Notes: generated by a model from the letters alone, not told the origin. Shown: positions 1-11,095, counted from the first letter of the stretch. The stretch: DNA of 64,000 bases from Streptomyces tubercidicus (GCF_027497495.1 NZ_CP114205.1:3534001-3598000), one strand, 5' to 3'. Made by a program: numbers and translations.

Positions 1-519
1 GTCGAAGTGCCCGGGGCGGCTGGCGCCTTCCAGGAGGGTGCCCATGGGGCCCGCGGCGACCCGGATCTGCGGCTCTCCGCCCGGGTAGACCTCGTCGGCG
101 GACGGGGCGAAGACGACATCCGCGCCCGCGGCGGCCGCCAGCTCCGTATCGGCGTCCAGGGTGCGCGGGTAGCGGTCCAGGTCCTCGCCCGCCCCGAATT
201 GCAGCGGATTGACGAAGACCGTGACGACGACCTGGCCCTGCGGTCCGACCCGGCGGCGGGCGGCGCGGATCAAGGTGGCGTGGCCCTCGTGGAGCGCGCC
301 CATGGTCATGACGACGACGCGGGCTCCGGTGCCACGGGGCAGCTCGCGGAGGGCGGCGGCGGTGTGGAGGAGGTGCACGGGGTGGGTGGGGCGGACGGGC
401 CGGGTGGGGTTCTCGTCCATGGGCTGGTCCGGCTCCTGGTTCACGGGCACCTCCGGTGCCGGAGTGGTGTCCGAGTGGCGGCCCGGTTCGGGGGACGGGC
501 TCAGGGGCGAGGAGGTCAT
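1..519 (-). CDS. panC: Pantothenate synthetase, N-terminal part (cut by window edge)
   Basis: Pantoate-beta-alanine ligase joins pantoate and beta-alanine using ATP in vitamin B5/CoA synthesis in the cytosol. Only the first 173 codons lie in the window; the gene runs off the left edge. The nucleotide-binding HIGH-like motif is visible as TMGALHEGH at residues 72-80, followed by VFVNPLQFG and DRYPRT, which together identify PanC. Roughly 45 proline/acid-rich residues precede the conserved core, so a more internal start is possible. The chosen ATG overlaps the stop of the upstream DUF2520 gene by four bases (ATGA), indicating translational coupling. Confidence 0.93.
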   Translation of the reverse strand, partial: MTSSPLSPSPEPGRHSDTTPAPEVPVNQEPDQPMDENPTRPVRPTHPVHLLHTAAALRELPRGTGARVVVMTMGALHEGHATLIRAARRRVGPQGQVVVTVFVNPLQFGAGEDLDRYPRTLDADTELAAAAGADVVFAPSADEVYPGGEPQIRVAAGPMGTLLEGASRPGHFD

Positions 520-1508
520 CGGCCGCCTCCCCCGGGGCCGTGGCCGGGGGCGTCGGGGTCCGGGCCGGGCGTGCCGGGGGTGCCCGGGGTGGTGCCGGGG
601 CCGTCGTCGGCGTCGGCGAGCACCTCCAGCAGGTCCTCGGCCAGCTCCGGCTTCAGCAGTCCGTGGGCCAGCGCCCGGTCCGCGGTCGTACGGGCCATGG
701 CGAGATACCCGGCGACGCTCTGTGGCGCGTGCCGGCGCAGCTCGGTGACATGGGCGGCGACGGTGCCGGCGTCGCCCCGTGCGACCGGGCCGGTCAGCGC
801 CGCGTCACCGGAGCGGAGCGCATTGTCCAGGGCGGCGCCGAGCAGCGGTCCCAGCATCCGGTCCGGGGCCTGCACCCCGGCGTCGTGCAGCAGCTCCATC
901 GACTGGGCGACGAGGGTGACCAGGTGATTGGCGCCGATGGCCAGTGCCGCGTGGTAGAGCGGACGGGCGGATTCCGCGATCCACTCGGGCTCCCCGCCCA
1001 TCTCGATGACCAGCGCCTCGGCGGCCATCCGCAGCTCGTCGGGCGAAGTCACGCCGAACGAGCAGCCGGCCAGCCGCTGGACGTCCACGGAGGTGCCGGT
1101 GAACGTCATGGCCGGGTGCAGTGCGAGCGGCAGGGCGCCGGCGCGGGTGGCCGGGTCCAGGACCCCGGTTCCGTACCGCCCCGAGGTGTGCACCAGCAGC
1201 TGGCCGGGCCGTACAGCGCCGGTCTCCGCGAGGCCGCTCACCAGGCCGGCCAGGGCGTCGTCGGGGACGGTCAGCAGGACCAGGTCGGCGCGGGCGAGGA
1301 CCTCGGCGGGGGCGACCAGCGGAACGTCGGGCAGCAGCTCGGCGGCGCGGCGTACGGAGGTGTCGGAGACACCCGACACGGCAACCGGGCGATGCCCTGC
1401 GAGCTGCAGCGCGGCGGCGAGAGCGGGCCCGACACGGCCCGCGCCGACGACCCCGACGGTCAGCCGTGCGGGTCGGTCCTGGGCCTCGAAGGGTGGGGTG
1501 GGATTCAC
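516..1508 (-). CDS. Rossmann-fold DUF2520 protein, coupled to panC
   Basis: The 330-residue protein has an N-terminal NAD(P)-binding Rossmann fold, with the glycine-rich loop [12 protein letters not shown] at about residues 19-30. A DUF2520 helical domain follows, starting near the ALHPAMTF segment. The architecture resembles ketopantoate reductase and 6-phosphogluconate dehydrogenase-like oxidoreductases. Its last four bases overlap the panC start, so the pair is one transcription unit. An NAD(P)-dependent role next to pantoate metabolism is a reasonable inference, but the sequence does not prove a substrate. The C-terminal ~30 residues are Pro/Gly/Asp-rich and probably disordered. Confidence 0.85.
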   Translation of the reverse strand: MNPTPPFEAQDRPARLTVGVVGAGRVGPALAAALQLAGHRPVAVSGVSDTSVRRAAELLPDVPLVAPAEVLARADLVLLTVPDDALAGLVSGLAETGAVRPGQLLVHTSGRYGTGVLDPATRAGALPLALHPAMTFTGTSVDVQRLAGCSFGVTSPDELRMAAEALVIEMGGEPEWIAESARPLYHAALAIGANHLVTLVAQSMELLHDAGVQAPDRMLGPLLGAALDNALRSGDAALTGPVARGDAGTVAAHVTELRRHAPQSVAGYLAMARTTADRALAHGLLKPELAEDLLEVLADADDGPGTTPGTPGTPGPDPDAPGHGPGGGGR

Positions 1509-1626
1509 GCGGCGATGGCCTTCCGTTCCAGTCCGCGGGGGGTACCGGACGATTCCTCGCCATGCTACGCGAGTGTTTCCGGTGGCTTTCAGGGCTCCGC
1601 GGAAGGTGAGACGGGGGTCTCCCCCG

Positions 1627-1649
1627 AACTCTCCCGAGAGTTATCCACA
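1627..1649. promoter_or_regulatory. Palindrome with adjacent DnaA-box-like site in divergent promoter region
   Basis: A perfect inverted repeat AACTCTC-CC-GAGAGTT (1627-1642) lies between the divergent DUF2520 and aldolase genes. It runs into TTATCCACA (1641-1649), which matches the classical DnaA-box consensus. Either could be a regulator site; no protein can be assigned from sequence. Confidence 0.35.
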
Positions 1650-1737
1650 GGGGTCGCGGAGCCGCGCGGGGCTGCGCGACGATCGATGCGACGCCGCGCG
1701 AGGGCGCGGGCACGGACGGTATGGGGGTGTGAGGCGG

Positions 1738-3057
<1,320 letters not shown>

Positions 3058-3072
<15 letters not shown>

Positions 3073-3316
3073 GGCGGGTCATCAGCGCCCCAGGTAGGTC
3101 GTCAGACCCCAGGTGGGTCGTCCGACCCCAGGTGGGTCGTCCGGGCCCAGGCTGCTCGCCAGAAGCCGAGGCGCGCCCTCAGGAACCAGAAGTGGGCCGT
3201 CAGAGCTCAGGCGGCTCGTCAGGAATCGAGCTGGCTCGTCAGGAATCGAGCCTGCTCGCCAGGAGCTGCGGCGGGCTGCCAGGAACCGAGGCGCGCCCTC
3301 AGGAACCGAAGCGGGC
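3058..3316. repeat. Degenerate 19-21-bp tandem repeat array, about 13 units
   Basis: Units resemble TCGTCAGGAATCGAGCTGGC and follow one another without spacers. The best-preserved copies are around 3216-3257 and the left copies have drifted more. The array starts inside the 3' end of the aldolase gene and covers the stop codon of the small leftward gene at 3299, so it may have grown into both ends. No coding function is evident. Confidence 0.8.
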
Positions 3317-3598
3317 AGGTGTGCCGCCGTGGGCCCCGGCATCGTCGGGCTCCCGGTGGAGCAGGGGCGCGGCGGCTGCGCGTGCAGCGCGGCGGAGGCG
3401 GGCCGTCAGGCGGTCGGCGAGGGACGGGGAGGGGGTGGGGGTGGGGGCCCGGGAGGGGGAGGGGGCCGGGGCGGAGCTTTGGAAGGGGTGCCGTTGTTGG
3501 GGCTCGCGGGCCGTGTGGCCTCCCGGGGCGGGCGGGGCGGCTTCGCCTCGTTGGGCGGCGCGGTAGGTGTCGAGGAGGTGCTGCTGAGTGGCGTTCAT
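3299..3598 (-). CDS. Small hypothetical protein, 99 aa
   Basis: I do not recognise this gene. The ATG at 3598 begins MNATQQHLLDTYRAAQRGE, a soluble helical start. A Pro/Ser/Thr-rich middle and an Arg/Ala-rich helix (LTARLRRAARAAAA) follow. It is divergent from the ArsR-type regulator that starts 100 bp away, so it may be that regulator's target. The stop codon lies inside the degenerate repeat array, which suggests the C-terminus has been altered by repeat growth. It has no signal peptide or membrane segment. Confidence 0.55.
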   Translation of the reverse strand: MNATQQHLLDTYRAAQRGEAAPPAPGGHTAREPQQRHPFQSSAPAPSPSRAPTPTPSPSLADRLTARLRRAARAAAAPLLHREPDDAGAHGGTPARFGS

Positions 3599-3698
3599 GT
3601 CGGTCACTGTGCGGTGGGCCGGCCGGTCCCCGCGCGTCGATTGACGAGAGCCGTCAATCGGGGTCCGTGCAGGTCGGAGCCTCGCGCATGATGGGCGC

Positions 3699-4874
3699 AT
3701 GGCCAACGTCATCGACATCACCGGGCTGTCGCCGGAGCGCATCGTGTTCTCCCCGTCGCCCTTGGCGGAGTTGGGTGCCGCGCTGCACGCGCTGTCCGAG
3801 CCGGGGCACCATCCCGGGCTGCACGGCTGGGTCACCGCCACCCACGCGGCGCTGAAGACCGACCTCGCCGACCGGTTGTGCGAGGCGGATTTCCTGTGGC
3901 GGTCCTCCCGTTCCGACATCCTGCTGCCCACCCGCCCCGGGGCGACGCTGGCCGAGGACCTGGACGAGCTGGACAAGATCGACGACGAGCGGTTCGTGGC
4001 CGCCGCGTTCGAGATCACCTGCTCGGCGCGGTACACCCGGCCCACCCCGTCGCCCCTGGTCGACGCGGACGAGCGGGCGCGGGTACGGGAGATGGCCGCC
4101 GCGCGCGGCCCGCGGCAGGCGGCGTTCACCGACCGGATGCTGACCGATCCCGACGGCCTGCGGGTGTGGCTGCGGCGGCTGTTCGAGGACTGCGAGGAGG
4201 CGTTCTTCGGGGACGTCTGGCGGCGGGTGAGCATCCAGCTGACGGCCGATGCCCGGCACAAGACCGAGGTGCTGCGCCGCAAGGGCCTCGCCGAGACGCT
4301 GTCCGCGACCTCCCGGGCGCTGCGCCTGGAGGACGGGCAGGACGGCAGCGCCGGCGGGGTCGGCCCCAGCGGCGGCAGCGGCGGCAGCGGCGGCAGCGGC
4401 GGCAGCGGCGGCAGCGGCGGCACCCGGATCGTCCTCGACAAGCTCGCCCAGGGCCGTACGACGGCGTTCGCGGATCCCGCGGATCCGGGCGTCACCTTCC
4501 TGCCGACGTCGTTCGGCTGGCCGCATCTGGTGTTCAGCCACGCCCCCGGCTGGCGTCCGGTGCTCCAATACCCCGTCGCCGGAACGGAGTTGCCGGCGCC
4601 CGCCGCGCTGGAACTCGTCCAGCAGCGGCTGGAGGCGCTGGCCCACCCGATGCGGATGCAGCTGTGCCGGACGCTGTCGCGGGGGCCGCACACCACGGGG
4701 GAGCTGGCGGTCGCGTTCGGCATCACGTCACCGGAGGTGTCCCGGCATATCGCCACGCTGAAGAAGGCCGGGCTGATCCAGACACGGCGCCGTGGGCGCT
4801 ATGTGCTGCATCAGCTGGACCTCCAGGTGGTGGCCCGGCTGGGCAGCGACTTCCTGGAGGGCGTGCTGCGCTGA
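3699..4874 (+). CDS. ArsR-type regulator with N-terminal DUF5937-like domain
   Basis: The 391-residue putative transcription factor has a long N-terminal domain of unknown ligand (about 1-210) resembling actinobacterial DUF5937-type regulators. A linker of six Gly-Gly-Ser repeats follows at about 223-243. The C-terminal winged helix contains [14 protein letters not shown] and [16 protein letters not shown] at about 305-360, the ArsR recognition-helix pattern. It has no cysteine metal site typical of ArsR/SmtB sensors, so the signal is probably not a metal. It is divergent from the small gene at 3299. The start follows from family-like [10 protein letters not shown]; the upstream region has only a weak ribosome site. 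Confidence 0.82.
   Translation: MANVIDITGLSPERIVFSPSPLAELGAALHALSEPGHHPGLHGWVTATHAALKTDLADRLCEADFLWRSSRSDILLPTRPGATLAEDLDELDKIDDERFVAAAFEITCSARYTRPTPSPLVDADERARVREMAAARGPRQAAFTDRMLTDPDGLRVWLRRLFEDCEEAFFGDVWRRVSIQLTADARHKTEVLRRKGLAETLSATSRALRLEDGQDGSAGGVGPSGGSGGSGGSGGSGGSGGTRIVLDKLAQGRTTAFADPADPGVTFLPTSFGWPHLVFSHAPGWRPVLQYPVAGTELPAPAALELVQQRLEALAHPMRMQLCRTLSRGPHTTGELAVAFGITSPEVSRHIATLKKAGLIQTRRRGRYVLHQLDLQVVARLGSDFLEGVLR
4368..4424. repeat. GGCGGCAGC nonamer tandem repeat
   Basis: About six copies encode the Gly-Gly-Ser linker of the ArsR-type regulator. It is in frame, so copy-number change alters linker length only. Confidence 0.9.
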
Positions 4875-4886
4875 GGGCGTGGTGCG

Positions 4887-4956
4887 CTGAGGGCCAGACC
4901 CCTGGGGGCGCCACACCGCCCCTGAGGGCCAGGCCCCTGGGGCCGCCACACCCCCC
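4887..4956. repeat. Two tandem 35-bp repeats with hairpin potential between convergent genes
   Basis: Two adjacent 35-base units each begin CTGAGGGCCAG and end near CCGCCACACC, with few mismatches. Each contains a CAGGCCCCTG-type palindrome. They lie just after the ArsR-type gene and before the convergent response regulator, so they may act as a bidirectional terminator. Confidence 0.6.
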
Positions 4957-5015
4957 GCCTACGCCCCCGTTTCCCGGCCGACGGGCCCTGCCTCAAGCCA
5001 CCCTCCGCGGCCGCC

Positions 5016-5699
5016 TTACGCCCCCGCTCCCCCCGCCCGCACCAGCCCCGTCTCGTACGCCAGCACCACCGCCTGGACCCGGTCGCGGAGGCTGAGCTTG
5101 GTGAGGATGCGGCCCACATGAGTCTTGACCGTGGCCTCGGAGAGCACCAGCCGGGCCGCGATCTCACCGTTCGACAGCCCCTGGGCGACCAGCAGCAGCA
5201 CCTCCCGCTCGCGCTCGGTCAGCCGCTCCAGCTCGGGCCGGGACGGTTCGGCGGAGGTGGCGGGCAGCATCGGCGTGAAACGGTCGAGGAGCCGGCGGGT
5301 GGTGGACGGTGCCACGACCGCGTCGCCGCTCTCCACCGCCCGGATCGCGGCGAGCAGTTCACCCGGCGGCACGTCCTTGAGCATGAAGCCGCTGGCCCCG
5401 GCCTTGAGCGCGGAGAAGGCGTACTCGTCCAGGTCGAAGGTGGTCAGGATGAGCACCTTCGGCGCGTCCTCCTTGCGCCCGCCCTCGCAGATCCGGCGGG
5501 TGGTCTCCACACCGTCCAGATGCGGCATCCGTACGTCCATGAGGATCACATCGACCTGGACGCCGCGCAGTACCTCCAGGGCCTCCACACCGTTGCCCGC
5601 CTCCGCGACGACTTCCATGTCGGGCTGCGCGGCCAGCACCATCCGGAAACCGGTGCGCAGCAGCACCTGGTCGTCGACGAGCATCACGCGGATGGTCAT
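5016..5699 (-). CDS. NarL/FixJ-family response regulator
   Basis: This two-component response regulator has 227 residues. The receiver domain (1-120) has the acidic pair VDD at 8-10, the phosphoacceptor Asp55 in ILMDVRMP and Lys107 in MLKD. A LuxR-type HTH follows at about 155-215 (LTEREREVLLLVAQG, then ATVKTHVGRIL). It lies 109 bp downstream of a histidine kinase on the same strand and is presumably its partner. The inner ATG at 5699 is preferred because MTIRVMLVDDQ is the normal family start and an AAGGGA site lies upstream. The target genes cannot be read from the sequence. Confidence 0.93.
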   Translation of the reverse strand: MTIRVMLVDDQVLLRTGFRMVLAAQPDMEVVAEAGNGVEALEVLRGVQVDVILMDVRMPHLDGVETTRRICEGGRKEDAPKVLILTTFDLDEYAFSALKAGASGFMLKDVPPGELLAAIRAVESGDAVVAPSTTRRLLDRFTPMLPATSAEPSRPELERLTEREREVLLLVAQGLSNGEIAARLVLSEATVKTHVGRILTKLSLRDRVQAVVLAYETGLVRAGGAGA

Positions 5700-5808
5700 G
5701 AGTGGGGGTCCCTTCGAGCAGGAGTGGAGCTGAGCGTACGGGGTGGGGGGAGTGCGGGTGGCGGCCCGCACCCATAGGACGCCATCCCGGCCGGAGCGGT
5801 TCGCACGC

Positions 5809-7032
5809 TCACCGGGCCGGTTTCAGCGGGAGCACGGCGCTGATCCGGAAGCCGCCGCCCGGCCGCGGCCCCGCGGCCAGGGTGCCGCCGACCATGCCGA
5901 CCCGCTCGCGCATCCCGATGAGGCCGTGGCCGAGGCCGTCCGCCCCGCCGTCCTCGTAGAGCTCGCGCTGCGCGCCGCGTCCGTCGTCCTCGACGAGCAG
6001 ATCGAGTGCGTCGTCCCGGTAGGCGAGCCGGACGGTCGCCCCGACATCGGGGCCGCCATGTTTGCGGCTGTTGGTGAGCGCTTCCTGGACGATGCGGTAC
6101 ACGGTCAGTTCGACGCTGCTGGGCACCTCGCGGGGTTCGCCCACCCGCCGGAAGTCGACCGGCAGTCCCGCGCTGCGTACCTGGTCGATGAGGTCGGCGA
6201 GCTGCTCGACGCCCGGCTGGGGGACGTAGTCGCCGCTCTCGGGCTGCTCGCCAGTACGGAGCACGCCCAGCAGGCGGCGCATTTCGGCCAGCGCCTGGCG
6301 TCCCGTGCCGGAGATCGTCGCCAGCGCCTGCCGGGTCTGTTCGGGCGCGGTGTCGAGGACATAGGCGGCGCCGTCGGCCTGGACGACCATCACCGAGACG
6401 TTGTGGGCGACGACATCGTGCAGTTCGCGGGCGATACGGGCGCGCTCGGCCGCGACCGCGATCCGGGACTGCGTCTCGCGCTCCTTCTCCAACCGGGCGG
6501 CCCGCTCCTCCAGCTGCGCCCAGTAGGCGCGGCGGGTGCGCATGGAGTCGCCGAGCACCCAGGCCAGGACGAAGGGCACGGTGAGCAGCACGGTGGCGAA
6601 GAGGTTCTGCCCCACCCGCACGCCGCCGACGCTCTCGTTGAAGCGCCAGTAGGAGAGCGCGGGGCCGAAGACGGCTCCGACGAGCGCACAGCGGGAGGCC
6701 CAGCGGGGCACGGTGGGCCCGGACGCGACGGTGTAGGTGATCACGAACATCGCGGCGTCGCCGGGGTTGCTCTCGACGGCGAAGATCAATTGGCCGACGC
6801 CGATGGCGGCCGTCAGCAGCAGCATCTTCACGGGGGCCCTGCGGCGCAGCGCGACCACCAGGCACAGCCCGATCGTGAAGAGCGCGGCGATGGGCTGCTG
6901 GACGCCATCGACCTGGGACGCGACCCACAGGCTGGTGATCCCGAAGAGGGGGACGGCCCAGAAGGTGTCCACCGCTGTCGGGTGCCTGCGGATGAAGTCG
7001 TAGAGGCGCTGCACGTAACCCAGCGTAGGCAC
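5809..7032 (-). CDS. DesK/NarX-type sensor histidine kinase
   Basis: The 407-residue membrane sensor kinase has four to six hydrophobic segments in the first 160 residues. A dimerisation/phosphoacceptor domain (HisKA_3) follows with His205 in [11 protein letters not shown]. The HATPase domain has the N-box [10 protein letters not shown] and G-box motifs DDGRG and [11 protein letters not shown]. It has no large extracellular domain, so it likely senses membrane or intramembrane signals. The cognate regulator is the next gene downstream on the same strand. Confidence 0.93.
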   Translation of the reverse strand: MPTLGYVQRLYDFIRRHPTAVDTFWAVPLFGITSLWVASQVDGVQQPIAALFTIGLCLVVALRRRAPVKMLLLTAAIGVGQLIFAVESNPGDAAMFVITYTVASGPTVPRWASRCALVGAVFGPALSYWRFNESVGGVRVGQNLFATVLLTVPFVLAWVLGDSMRTRRAYWAQLEERAARLEKERETQSRIAVAAERARIARELHDVVAHNVSVMVVQADGAAYVLDTAPEQTRQALATISGTGRQALAEMRRLLGVLRTGEQPESGDYVPQPGVEQLADLIDQVRSAGLPVDFRRVGEPREVPSSVELTVYRIVQEALTNSRKHGGPDVGATVRLAYRDDALDLLVEDDGRGAQRELYEDGGADGLGHGLIGMRERVGMVGGTLAAGPRPGGGFRISAVLPLKPAR

Positions 7033-7186
7033 CCTGCATACGTGTACGAGTCAACCGCACGAGCGATCCTGTACGCCCGGCCTACTCCCCAAGGTGGAGA
7101 ATTCCTGCACCCCATGTGGGGGGCCACTGGAGGGCGGGCACCTCGTGCCGCCGTCCGGTGCGGCGCCCGCCCGTACCGTGGGGCAG

Positions 7187-8296
7187 ATGACGAACGAGTG
7201 GTGCGGGTGGCGCGAGGCCACGGAGCGGGCGCTGTACGGCCCGGAGAGCGGCTTCTACACCCGGCCCGGCGGCCCCGGCCCGGCCGGTCACTTCCGCACC
7301 TCCGTGCATGCCTCCCCGCTCTTCGCGGGCGCCGTCGCCACCCTGCTCTGCCGCGTCGACGGCGCGCTCGGCCATCCGGACGAGCTGGCGCTGGTCGACG
7401 TGGGCGCGGGGCGCGGCGAACTGCTCACGGGCGTGCTGGCCGCGCTGCCCGCGGAGATGTCCGCGCGGGTGCGCCCGTACGCGGTCGAGCGCGCCGCGCG
7501 CCCCCAGGGCCTCGATCCGCGGATCGGCTGGCGGGACGAGCTGCCCGCGCCGGGCTCGGTCACCGGGCTGCTGTTCGCGAACGAATGGCTCGACAATGTG
7601 CCGGTCGATGTCGTCGAGACGGATGAGGACGGGGTGCCGCGCCGGGTCCTGGTCCGCGCCGACGGCACGGAGCGGCTGGGCGGGCCGGTGGACGGCGCGG
7701 ACGCGGAGTGGCTCCGCCGCTGGTGGACCCCGCCCCTGGCCGCGGGCGCCCCCGAAGGCGGCACCACGGGAAGCCGCGCCCCCGGAGACGGCACCACCGA
7801 AGGCGACTCCCCCGTATGCGACTCCCCCGTATACGGCACCCCCGGCCTGCGCGCCGAAATCGGCCGTCCCCGGGACGCGGCCTGGGCACAGGCCGTCCGG
7901 ACGCTGCGCGCCGGTCTGGCCGTCGCCGCCGACTATGCGCACGAACGGGGCGACCGTCCGCTGTTCGGCACCCTCACCGGCTTCCGCGACGGCCGCGAGG
8001 TGCCCCCCGTCCCGGACGGCAGCTGCGACATCACGGCGCATGTGGCGCTGGACGCCTGCGCCGGGCCGTCCGCCGAGCGGCTGCCCCAGCGCGCGGCGCT
8101 GCGCGCCCTGGGGGTGGAAGGACGGCGCCCGCCGCTCACCCTGGCGTCCACGGACCCGGCGGCCTACGTACGGGCGCTCGGCGCGGCGGGGTCGGCGGCG
8201 GAGTTGACCGACCCTGCGGGCCTGGGCGGCTTCGGCTGGCTCCTGGAGCCGGTGGGCGGGGCGTGCGCGGGGCTGCTCAAGGGATGGGACGCCTGA
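7187..8296 (+). CDS. MidA/NDUFAF7-like SAM-dependent methyltransferase
   Basis: Class I methyltransferase of the COG1565 type (bacterial MidA, human NDUFAF7), 369 residues. The SAM-binding glycine loop [12 protein letters not shown] lies at about 69-80, and a family-typical [14 protein letters not shown] segment follows. A low-complexity insertion of charged/Gly/Thr residues occurs around 180-210. It ends 44 bp before an orphan nuoD. The human homologue methylates an arginine of NDUFS2, the NuoD homologue, so the neighbour is a plausible substrate. The ATG at 7187 (MTNEWCGW) fits the family start, and upstream in-frame codons look non-conserved. Confidence 0.8.
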   Translation: MTNEWCGWREATERALYGPESGFYTRPGGPGPAGHFRTSVHASPLFAGAVATLLCRVDGALGHPDELALVDVGAGRGELLTGVLAALPAEMSARVRPYAVERAARPQGLDPRIGWRDELPAPGSVTGLLFANEWLDNVPVDVVETDEDGVPRRVLVRADGTERLGGPVDGADAEWLRRWWTPPLAAGAPEGGTTGSRAPGDGTTEGDSPVCDSPVYGTPGLRAEIGRPRDAAWAQAVRTLRAGLAVAADYAHERGDRPLFGTLTGFRDGREVPPVPDGSCDITAHVALDACAGPSAERLPQRAALRALGVEGRRPPLTLASTDPAAYVRALGAAGSAAELTDPAGLGGFGWLLEPVGGACAGLLKGWDA

Positions 8297-8340
8297 GGGC
8301 CAGGGCTTTCCCTGGGGCGGCAGGCTGCAAGACTGTTCCC

Positions 8341-9483
8341 ATGACGGAGACGACGGTCGGCATCGGCGGCGCGGCGGAGAGCACCGACATGGTGCTGAAC
8401 ATCGGCCCGCAGCATCCCTCGACGCATGGCGTGCTGCGGCTGCGCCTCGTCCTGGACGGCGAGCGCATCCAGCACGCCGAGCCGGTGATCGGCTATATGC
8501 ACCGCGGCGCCGAGAAGCTCTTCGAGGCGCGCGACTACCGCCAGATCATCATGCTCGCGAACCGGCACGACTGGCTGTCGGCGTTCTCCAACGAGCTGGG
8601 CGTGGTGATGGCCGTCGAGCGGATGCTGGGCATGGAGGTGCCCGAGCGTGCCGTCTGGCTGCGGACCCTGCTCGCCGAGCTGAACCGCGTGCTGAACCAT
8701 CTGATGTTCCTCGGCTCGTACCCCCTGGAGCTCGGCGGCATCACGCCCGTCTTCCACGCCTTCCGGGAGCGGGAGGAACTCCAGACCGTCATGGAGGAGA
8801 TCTCCGGCGGCCGGATGCACTACATGTTCAACCGCGTCGGCGGCCTCAAGGAGGACCTGCCGGCCGGCTGGCTCGGCCGGGCGCGGCACGCGGTGGCCGA
8901 GGTGCGCTCCCGTATGCACGTCTTCGACAACCTGGTCCTGGGCAACGAGATCTTCCGCGGCCGGACCCGCGGGGTCGGTGTCCTCGCGCCGGAGGCGGTG
9001 CATGCGTACGGCGTCTCCGGGCCGATCGCCCGCGCCTCCGGTGTCGACTTCGACCTGCGGCGCGACGAGCCGTATCTGGCGTACGGGGAGCTGCAGTCCA
9101 CCCTGGAGGTCGTCACCCGGGAGGAGGGCGACTGCCTGGCCCGCTTCGAGTGCCTGCTGGCGCAGAGCCACAATGCGCTCGATCTGGCCGATGCCTGCCT
9201 GGACCGGCTGGCGGAGCTGCCGCCGGGGCCGGTCAACCAGCGGCTGCCGAAGGTGCTGAAGGCCCCCGAGGGCGCGACGTACGCCTGGACCGAGAACCCG
9301 CTCGGCATCAACGGCTACTACCTCGTCTCCAAGGGCGACAAGACCCCCTACCGCCTCAAGCTGCGCTCGGCGTCGTTCAACAACATCCAGGCGCTGGTGG
9401 AGCTGCTGCCGGGCACGCTGGTCGCCGACATGGTGGCGATTCTCGGCTCGCTGTTCTTCGTGGTCGGGGACATCGACAAGTAG
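8341..9483 (+). CDS. nuoD: NADH dehydrogenase subunit D (orphan nuoD copy)
   Basis: The 380-residue protein is homologous to the 49-kDa/NDUFS2 subunit of respiratory complex I, which lines the quinone site near cluster N2. Family signatures are intact: [14 protein letters not shown] (21-34), [12 protein letters not shown] (51-62), LNRVLNHL and a C-terminal [24 protein letters not shown] end. No other nuo gene is nearby, so this is a solitary paralogue rather than part of the nuoA-N operon. It probably forms a two-gene unit with the methyltransferase upstream. Whether it enters complex I or another hydrogenase-like complex is not visible here. Confidence 0.93.
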   Translation: MTETTVGIGGAAESTDMVLNIGPQHPSTHGVLRLRLVLDGERIQHAEPVIGYMHRGAEKLFEARDYRQIIMLANRHDWLSAFSNELGVVMAVERMLGMEVPERAVWLRTLLAELNRVLNHLMFLGSYPLELGGITPVFHAFREREELQTVMEEISGGRMHYMFNRVGGLKEDLPAGWLGRARHAVAEVRSRMHVFDNLVLGNEIFRGRTRGVGVLAPEAVHAYGVSGPIARASGVDFDLRRDEPYLAYGELQSTLEVVTREEGDCLARFECLLAQSHNALDLADACLDRLAELPPGPVNQRLPKVLKAPEGATYAWTENPLGINGYYLVSKGDKTPYRLKLRSASFNNIQALVELLPGTLVADMVAILGSLFFVVGDIDK

Positions 9484-9540
9484 GCGGCCCGTGGGCGGGC
9501 GCCGGAGCCACCGGCCCTTCGGTGCCCGTACGCGCGGCAG

Positions 9541-9562
9541 TTCATCCACACCCTGTGGACAA
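9541..9562. promoter_or_regulatory. Pair of inverted DnaA-box-like sequences
   Basis: TCATCCACA and, three bases further on the opposite strand, TTGTCCACA (read as TGTGGACAA at 9554-9562). TTGTCCACA matches the Streptomyces DnaA-box consensus. They lie downstream of nuoD; two boxes alone do not make an origin. Confidence 0.4.
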
Positions 9563-9639
9563 CGAGGCGCCGCCACCCCACGCGGGAGCGGCCCGTACGG
9601 ACAGCCGCCCACGCGAAGATCCACCGCCCCGGAAACACT

Positions 9640-9673
9640 CCGGCCCCGGAGCTGAGAAGCGCTCCGGAGCCGG
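9640..9673. terminator. Hairpin between convergent genes
   Basis: Inverted repeat CCGGCCCCGGAGC / GCTCCGGAGCCGG with one mismatch and an 8-nt loop. It can serve nuoD from the left and the leftward coiled-coil gene from the right. Confidence 0.6.
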
Positions 9674-9708
9674 GTGGTGCGGGTCGTGGGTGCCGGCCGT
9701 TCGGCCCG

Positions 9709-10941
9709 TCAGGAAATGGCCGTGCGCAGGGTGCCGAGGTCGAGCTGTTCGGTCTCGTCGTGCACGGTCAGGTCGATGACCTCGCCGCTGCCGCTGGTCG
9801 TCTCCCCGTCGGTCCGGGCTCCCCCGTCCGCCGCGGGCTCCGCGGACGGCTCCGTACGGGCCGACTGTTCGGCGACGGCCTCGTCCCCGACGACGTCCGC
9901 CAGATCCTCCTCCAGCGGCCCGGCCAGCTGCCGGGGGCCGTCGGCGGTCGCATTGCCGAAGAAGTCGAAACCGCCCGTCGCCCGGGACGCGGCGGGGCGG
10001 GACGGGGCGACGGCGGTGGCCGGCACCGGGCGCAGCGCGGGTCCGTCGGCGGTGGCCGTACGGGCGGGGTCCTGCTCGCCCGTGCGCTGTGCGGCTGCCG
10101 CCGGGGCCTTCCCCGGGGCCTTCTCACCGTCCCGGCTGCCCTGGGCGTCCCGGCCGGCGGGCGGCCCGGAACGGGCGGCTCCGTCCGCCGCGGCGCCCTC
10201 CCTCGCCAGCCGCGCGGCCTTCTGGACAGCGCGCTGCCGGGCGGCGTTACGGGCCAGTCGGCGCAGTGCCTGGTCGGCCTGGGCGAAGGTGGCGGCGGCC
10301 GGGTCCGTGGCGGGCTCGCGCCGGGCGGGGACGGTGGACTTCCCTGCGCGGGGCGCCTCCCCCGCCGCGGGGCCGTCCGCCCTCTTCGGGCGCAGCGGGG
10401 AACTGGGGTGCTGGACCGGGAGTTTGGGGGACGCGTGCAGCGCCAGGGAGAGTCCGGCGACGGCCGGCAGCGCCTTGGCGGGGGCGGCGGCCTCGATGGC
10501 GAGCAGCCGACGGCCCTCCAGTGCGCTGGCCCGCTCGGTCTCGGCGGTGGCGTATCGGCGCAGCAGATCGGCGTGTTCGCTGCGCAGCCGGGCCAATTCG
10601 GCGCGCTTGGCGCGGAGTTTGCCCTCCAGCCCGGCCCGGATCTCGCGGGCTTCCTCGACGTCCGTTTCGAGTTCGGCTATCCGCTCCTCGGTACGCCACT
10701 CGTCGCGCACCCGGACGCGGTGGAGTTCGGCGACCTGTCGGCCTGCCTTGCGGTCCCAGGTCCGCAGAAGGACGGCGCCGGTCAGTGCGGCGGCCGCCGC
10801 GCCCGCGGCGAGCACCCGTTGCACCAGATCGTCGCCGGCAAACCACGCGCCCGCGGCGCAGGCGATTGACGCACCGGCGACCGTCGAGGGAGGAAGCAGC
10901 CGGTGGAGGGGTGGTGATTGGCGGTGGCGTCCTCGTGGCAT
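9709..10941 (-). CDS. Membrane-anchored coiled-coil hypothetical protein
   Basis: Unrecognised 410-residue protein. Two hydrophobic segments at about 18-34 and 40-58 form a membrane hairpin. A charged coiled coil at about 66-140 (repeated Glu/Arg/Leu heptads) follows, then a long Ala/Pro/Arg-rich disordered tail. The C-terminus is acidic and ends with a short conserved-looking segment containing EVIDLTVHDETEQLDL. The layout (short TM anchor, coiled coil, disordered tail) suggests a scaffold or cell-envelope partner. It is separated from DUF3180 by two hairpins. Confidence 0.7.
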   Translation of the reverse strand: MPRGRHRQSPPLHRLLPPSTVAGASIACAAGAWFAGDDLVQRVLAAGAAAAALTGAVLLRTWDRKAGRQVAELHRVRVRDEWRTEERIAELETDVEEAREIRAGLEGKLRAKRAELARLRSEHADLLRRYATAETERASALEGRRLLAIEAAAPAKALPAVAGLSLALHASPKLPVQHPSSPLRPKRADGPAAGEAPRAGKSTVPARREPATDPAAATFAQADQALRRLARNAARQRAVQKAARLAREGAAADGAARSGPPAGRDAQGSRDGEKAPGKAPAAAAQRTGEQDPARTATADGPALRPVPATAVAPSRPAASRATGGFDFFGNATADGPRQLAGPLEEDLADVVGDEAVAEQSARTEPSAEPAADGGARTDGETTSGSGEVIDLTVHDETEQLDLGTLRTAIS

Positions 10942-11043
10942 GGCCAGAAACTTACCGTGCGTGCGGGATCTATGGGGCCCCGCACACCGATCCGTTTCAC
11001 GCTGGTTACTTCTTGACCAAATCCCTAGAACTTCACCTCGAAC

Positions 11044-11095
11044 GGCGCGCCGTAGGGGAGCCTGCGCGCCGTGACGGGACCCTGCGCCCCGTCAC
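11044..11095 (-). terminator. Two small hairpins after DUF3180 gene
   Basis: GGCGCGC (11044-11050) pairs with GCGCGCC (11064-11070). GTGACGGG (11071-11078) pairs with CCCGTCAC (11088-11095), and the latter includes the stop codon region of the DUF3180 gene. Confidence 0.5.

Noticed and set aside
9541..9562. Replication origin
   Set aside because: Only two DnaA-like boxes; oriC of Streptomyces has many boxes and lies between dnaA and dnaN, which are not here.
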